Assembly: GCA_900230115.1 (NCBI GenBank)
Contig: LT907983.1
Span: 868,001 to 932,000, forward strand
DNA: 64,000 nt
Direction of reading: 5' to 3'
Origin: Spirosomataceae bacterium TFI 002
GTDB lineage: Bacteria > Bacteroidota > Bacteroidia > Cytophagales > Spirosomataceae
Shown: in pieces, positions 60,838 to 64,000 of the stretch
Position numbering within the stretch: the first letter of the stretch is position 1
Layout: each line of letters opens with the position of its first letter
Notes under the pieces: model-generated
Databases searched by the model: none
The model's input: only the letters and a program-made list of their open reading frames with translations
What the model was told of the DNA's origin: nothing
Program-made: the position numbers and the translations under genes

Positions 60838-61536
60838 TTAAATAGGCTTTACAGGACAGCCAATTGCTTTCGTAAAGTTAGGGTTTGGTTTTTCACCTTT
60901 CTCCATTGCTTGAATCGCATTTTCTACAAACTTTACTTTTACGTCTTTGGCTGACTTGGCATTGTCATCAATAGTCCCGATGTATTGCACTTTGAATTCT
61001 TTATCCAATAAGAAGACATGAGGAGTTCTTAAAGCACCATATTGTGGGAATATCTTTTTCCCTGTATCTGCTAAGTATACAAAATTGAACTTCTTTTCTT
61101 TCGCCCTTTTTTGCATTGCCTTAAAGCTTTCTCTTTCATTATTTTCCTCAACATTGGGGTTGATAGCAACTACTGAATATCCTTTTGGTGCATATTCTTT
61201 ATGTAAGGCAATTAAACGGTCTTCGTACATTTTGGCAAATGGACATTCGTTACAAGTAAACACAATAATGTAACCTTTGGCACCTTTGATGTCGGCTAAA
61301 GAGAACATTTTACCGTCAACATTCTTTAGTTTAAAATCGGTAGCAACATCTCCGATTTTGTACCCTTTCATCTCATTTAAAGTTTCGGTTTGTTCTGGAT
61401 TGTGTCCACCACCTGGAGGTCTTTAATGATCACCGCCTGGAGGAGGACCTTTTCTCTCCTGAGCATTTACGGTAACTGTTATAAATAAGCTACTTAATAG
61501 TATAAATGTTGTAAATAGTACACTGTTTTTTCTCAT
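60838..61536 (-). pseudogene. Secreted peroxiredoxin/thioredoxin-like protein with in-frame stop after the signal peptide
   Basis: An ATG at 61536, one base after the TlpA-like stop, opens a frame with a good signal peptide (MRKNSVLFTTFILLSSLFIT...NAQ). This is followed by KGPPPGGDH, then a TAA stop at 61425-61423. The same frame continues RPPGGGHNPEQTETLNE directly into an intact redoxin domain (from ATG 61371). The domain has FTCNECPFAK (Cys-x-x-Cys), an NPNVEENNERE loop and RTPHVFLLD with the cis-Pro. The similar PPGG sequence on both sides of the stop shows it was one gene. As read now, the enzyme (177 aa) would stay in the cytoplasm unless the stop is suppressed or is a sequencing error. 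Confidence 0.8.
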
Positions 61537-61537
61537 G

Positions 61538-62065
61538 CTATTTGTTTTCGATTGTTTTAAATATTTCATTTTCTAAGTCTTCAATATCCTTAAATTCTCG
61601 TTCGTAAAACGAACGGTTTTTATTATTAAAAATAATTGTAAACGGTATTGCCCCTGACCAATTGGGGTATACTTTGTCTATCCAAGTATTGGAATCTGGG
61701 TCATCTAGCAATACTACCTTTGAAGTAATTCCTTTTTTCTTTAAAAACGGTTTCAGTTTGCCCTCTATGTCTTCTGTAAAATCAAGGCTTACCAAAAGCA
61801 CTTCAACATCGGGATTGCTTTTTTTGTATGCTTCAATTATCGGTAATTCCTTCACACAAGGAGCACACCACATTGCCCAAAAATTAACGATATAGGTTTT
61901 CTCCGAATCTGTGTATAAAAGTGGCTCTAATGAATCAAAATCATAAATTGGAATGTCATCATTAACTATAAATTGAGGTGCTATTTCAACGGGTTTGCTT
62001 GAACCAACCAACTCCCAACTAATTGTAATAAAGGAAGCTATGAAGAGTAATATGCCTATTCGCAT
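61538..62065 (-). CDS. TlpA-like periplasmic thiol:disulfide oxidoreductase
   Basis: The 175 aa protein has an N-terminal hydrophobic signal or anchor (ILLFIASFITISWELVG) and a thioredoxin fold. The redox motif is WCAPC (Cys67, Cys70) in YIVNFWAMWCAPCVKELPII. The cis-Pro region is IPFTIIFNNKN. It probably reduces or oxidises envelope proteins. Its stop is one base from the original start of the interrupted redoxin gene, so the two were meant to be made together as a periplasmic thiol pair. It follows the gene at 62139 on the same strand by 73 bp. Confidence 0.9.
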   Translation of the reverse strand: MRIGILLFIASFITISWELVGSSKPVEIAPQFIVNDDIPIYDFDSLEPLLYTDSEKTYIVNFWAMWCAPCVKELPIIEAYKKSNPDVEVLLVSLDFTEDIEGKLKPFLKKKGITSKVVLLDDPDSNTWIDKVYPNWSGAIPFTIIFNNKNRSFYEREFKDIEDLENEIFKTIENK

Positions 62066-62138
62066 TTTTATATTTGCTTTGGATTATCTTGGACTTGCAT
62101 TTAGCCAAAAGGTTTAACCATTTTCTATTTCAAGTGCT

Positions 62139-63146
62139 TCATTTGCTTACTGTATACCGCACAATGACCTCATTGTCCAGTATCACATTGGTCGACCAAA
62201 TGAACTTTGCATCGTTTACGCTATTATCAAAGACATCGATAAAGTTTGTGTAAGCTGGTTTATTATCAACACCTATCGCAGCATTTGTATACTCAGTTGC
62301 ACTAGGCCATTTACTGTCATCAAACCCTTCTATGGACCAATCGGAAGGTAATTTCCAATGTAAAGCATAATAAGATGTTCCATCATCTGAATCTTCGGTA
62401 TCACAATTCTCAGACAACCTCAAGGTTCCGTTTTCTGAAGCACAAGAAAGGTCTTTTAAAGGAGCTGTATAAAATGTTTGAGCCTTCCAGTTTGAATTGG
62501 TGCTTGCAATTATATTGTTCTTGGCGTCTTTAAAAACGGCAACCATTCCCCCATCTCCTGCATGAAACGCTTTCCCTCTATTACTCTCGGAACCTAAACC
62601 GCTATTTTCCTCCCAGTCTACAAGCTTCATGGCTATGGTAAACGGTCTCTGTACTTTGAAGCGAACAATATTAGAATTGAACTGAGTAAAAGGCACGTTG
62701 TCTTTACCTACAGGAACTCCATTTATGTACATTTCAAAATAATTGTCGGCAAATACAAAAGCGGTAATTACTTCACCATCAGCATCAATTTCGATAATTT
62801 CCTTTCCATCTAATGCAGCGATTGCATCTTCGGCCGATTTATGCTCCACATACGTACATGGATTGTATAAGTCCGATGCAAATGGGAAACTATTATTTGT
62901 AAAATTGACCTCAGAAGGAACAGTCCAAATACTACCATCCATTGCCGTAGAGGTACCAATAGGTGCTTCTCTACCTCGGTCGCAATCATAAATATTTTGT
63001 GTTATAACAGTAGCAGGGCCTTGAGATACTGCGGCTGTACCGTTATATTTCGTTGTATTATTTTGTGCTACTGTTTTACTGTTATTGCAAGAAACCATTG
63101 TCAAGAATAAAAGTGCAATTACTGCTAGCGTATAGTTTGTTTTCAT
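62139..63146 (-). CDS. Lipoprotein with galactose-binding-like domain, partner of YHYH protein
   Basis: The 335 aa protein has a lipobox (FLTMVSC, Cys20). The mature part contains an ASYYAL..W.LPSDWS...GFDDSKWPSATEY stretch and an IWSTNVILDNEVIVRYTV end, typical of galactose-binding/jelly-roll domains. A preceding segment, FAFADNYFEMYINGVPVGKD in pattern, resembles the companion strand of such folds. Its start overlaps the YHYH gene stop by 4 bp (ATGA), which indicates tight co-translation. The two together may form a secreted or surface complex. Function unknown. Confidence 0.78.
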   Translation of the reverse strand: MKTNYTLAVIALLFLTMVSCNNSKTVAQNNTTKYNGTAAVSQGPATVITQNIYDCDRGREAPIGTSTAMDGSIWTVPSEVNFTNNSFPFASDLYNPCTYVEHKSAEDAIAALDGKEIIEIDADGEVITAFVFADNYFEMYINGVPVGKDNVPFTQFNSNIVRFKVQRPFTIAMKLVDWEENSGLGSESNRGKAFHAGDGGMVAVFKDAKNNIIASTNSNWKAQTFYTAPLKDLSCASENGTLRLSENCDTEDSDDGTSYYALHWKLPSDWSIEGFDDSKWPSATEYTNAAIGVDNKPAYTNFIDVFDNSVNDAKFIWSTNVILDNEVIVRYTVSK

Positions 63147-64000
63147 CTTTGATATGTTTCAATTTTTGACGTTCCGTCGGGATTAATAAATTCATAGGTG
63201 TAGTTATTAGAACTGTCCCATTTGTATTTAATGATATTGTTTTGAGAATTTAAGCGATAGGTAAGAGCATACGAATTGCTCCCTAATGTTTTAAAATCAA
63301 TGATTTCTGCTCCTCTCAATGGTCTCAAAGCAGGTCTAAGCTCTCGTGTTCTAGGTTGAGGAGCAACTTGATTTTCGGGTGCCTTTGAATTGGGGTCAAG
63401 CTTCACTTCGCCTCTCATTCCGGCGATTAAATATGGATATTCTTTAATGGTGTGGTATTGATAAGAACCATTGGAGGTCATTTTTCCTAAATATTCATCC
63501 AACTGGTCCTTTGTTTCTCCATAAACAGGAAAACCATCAACTGCATAAGCAACTGGGTTTCCTTCACCAACTTGCTCTTGTAAATGCAATGGAGGTAAAT
63601 GATAATGGTAGTCATCTGCTCGTCCACAATGGCCGCCCCATTTGTCCAATTCTCCAATGGCGTTCGCATCTTCACCCCTATTATTGAGCGGATTAAAAAT
63701 AGGAATTCCGTTGACTGCGACTGCAATAGCACCTTTAAGTAAATTGGTTTTAGTTGAAAGTGGATTTTCAGCAAATTTGGGATGGAGTGGGATTGCCCAA
63801 CTATTTGAACCCGTATAATTTTGATTGATTGGCACTTGTTGTTGCCAATTTGTTATTCCAACCATCATCTCGTGGGCCGGCAATCCATCAGATGAAATGT
63901 AAAGAAAGTTGTCGTCTGCATTAGTTTTTACACCATCAAATTTCCCAAAAAAGGTTTGCATCAGCGAAACATCATTTTGAGGAACATCAACAGCCGTAGT
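63143..64000 (-). CDS. YHYH-domain protein (N-terminus outside window)
   Basis: The frame is open through the window edge, so the 5' end is missing; 285 codons are visible. The YHYH signature appears as WGGHCGRADDYHYHLPP, followed by NPVAYAVDGFPVYGET, both defining the domain. Upstream strands include NSWAIPLHPKFAENPL and GAIAVAVNGIPIFNPLNNRG. Histidines in HCG...YHYH could bind metal, but no reaction is established for the family. The C-terminal 60 residues (LTYRLNSQNNIIKYKWDSSN) are beta-rich. It is the first visible gene of an operon continuing through the galactose-binding lipoprotein to the thiol enzymes. Confidence 0.88.
   Translation of the reverse strand, partial: TTAVDVPQNDVSLMQTFFGKFDGVKTNADDNFLYISSDGLPAHEMMVGITNWQQQVPINQNYTGSNSWAIPLHPKFAENPLSTKTNLLKGAIAVAVNGIPIFNPLNNRGEDANAIGELDKWGGHCGRADDYHYHLPPLHLQEQVGEGNPVAYAVDGFPVYGETKDQLDEYLGKMTSNGSYQYHTIKEYPYLIAGMRGEVKLDPNSKAPENQVAPQPRTRELRPALRPLRGAEIIDFKTLGSNSYALTYRLNSQNNIIKYKWDSSNNYTYEFINPDGTSKIETYQR

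Overview
The window is AT-rich and gene-dense and looks like Bacteroidota, most likely Cytophagales or a related environmental lineage. The signs are a full hybrid two-component sensor (propeller, Y_Y_Y, histidine kinase, receiver, AraC), Spr/Ig-type giant secreted proteins sharing one C-terminal domain, many SPII lipoproteins, TAnnTTTG-type -7 promoter boxes and an absence of strong Shine-Dalgarno sites. The genus cannot be read from the sequence. No rRNA, tRNA or CRISPR array was seen.

Region 1 (1-6351, minus strand) is a tightly packed signalling operon. Transcription order is FHA/trypsin-like membrane protease, Hanks-type Ser/Thr kinase, PP2C phosphatase, small membrane protein, second Ser/Thr kinase, then an outer-membrane protein cut by the window edge. 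Region 2 (6550-9059) is a TPR histidine kinase and a NarL-type response regulator placed tail to tail with overlapping stop codons. A multidomain secreted sugar-dehydrogenase-like protein (9225-11789) follows.

Region 3 (12249-44717, plus strand) dominates the window. A hybrid sensor/AraC regulator, preceded by a short truncated relative, is followed by four giant secreted proteins of about 2066, 1462, 3833 and 1571 aa. The first is three consecutive seven-repeat beta-propellers. The second and third are parallel-beta-helix (Pmp/pectin-lyase-like) proteins. The fourth has 5+2 repeats of about 82 aa around a jelly-roll-like domain. Three of the four giant genes are preceded by a nearly identical 95-98 bp promoter element. 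It holds two direct half-sites 22 bp apart, overlapping a -33/-7 promoter. Two small stand-alone LytTR DNA-binding proteins sit directly behind giants 1 and 2. Blocks of these genes have been copied among them (a 573 bp LytTR-promoter-signal-peptide block, a 1.07 kb helix cassette, a 1.4 kb Ig/C-terminal cassette). This looks like a self-regulated, recombining surface-protein locus and is the best candidate for an undescribed system.

Region 4 (44759-48295) holds two lipoproteins, a small outer-membrane barrel protein and a small membrane protein. Region 5 (48513-51366) is a TPP-riboswitch-controlled four-gene operon: a methyltransferase, an AIR-synthase/HypE-like protein, a ThiE-like protein lacking canonical catalytic residues, and a Trm112-like zinc protein. 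This is not a standard thiamin operon and is the second candidate for new biochemistry.

Region 6 (51574-57022, minus strand) has an intradiol-dioxygenase/thioredoxin-like fusion lipoprotein, a membrane-bound LytTR regulator, a DUF4350-like secreted protein, a GNAT acetyltransferase, and an NTF2-like lipoprotein gene split by an IS3-family (IS407-like) element with a 4 bp target duplication. Region 7 (57327-60561) is an accessory stretch (HNH nuclease, coiled-coil membrane protein, pentapeptide-like protein) separated by palindromic sequences. Region 8 (60772-64000) is a redox/YHYH operon ending in a clear intrinsic terminator. Its last gene, a secreted peroxiredoxin-like protein, carries an in-frame stop codon between signal peptide and enzyme domain.
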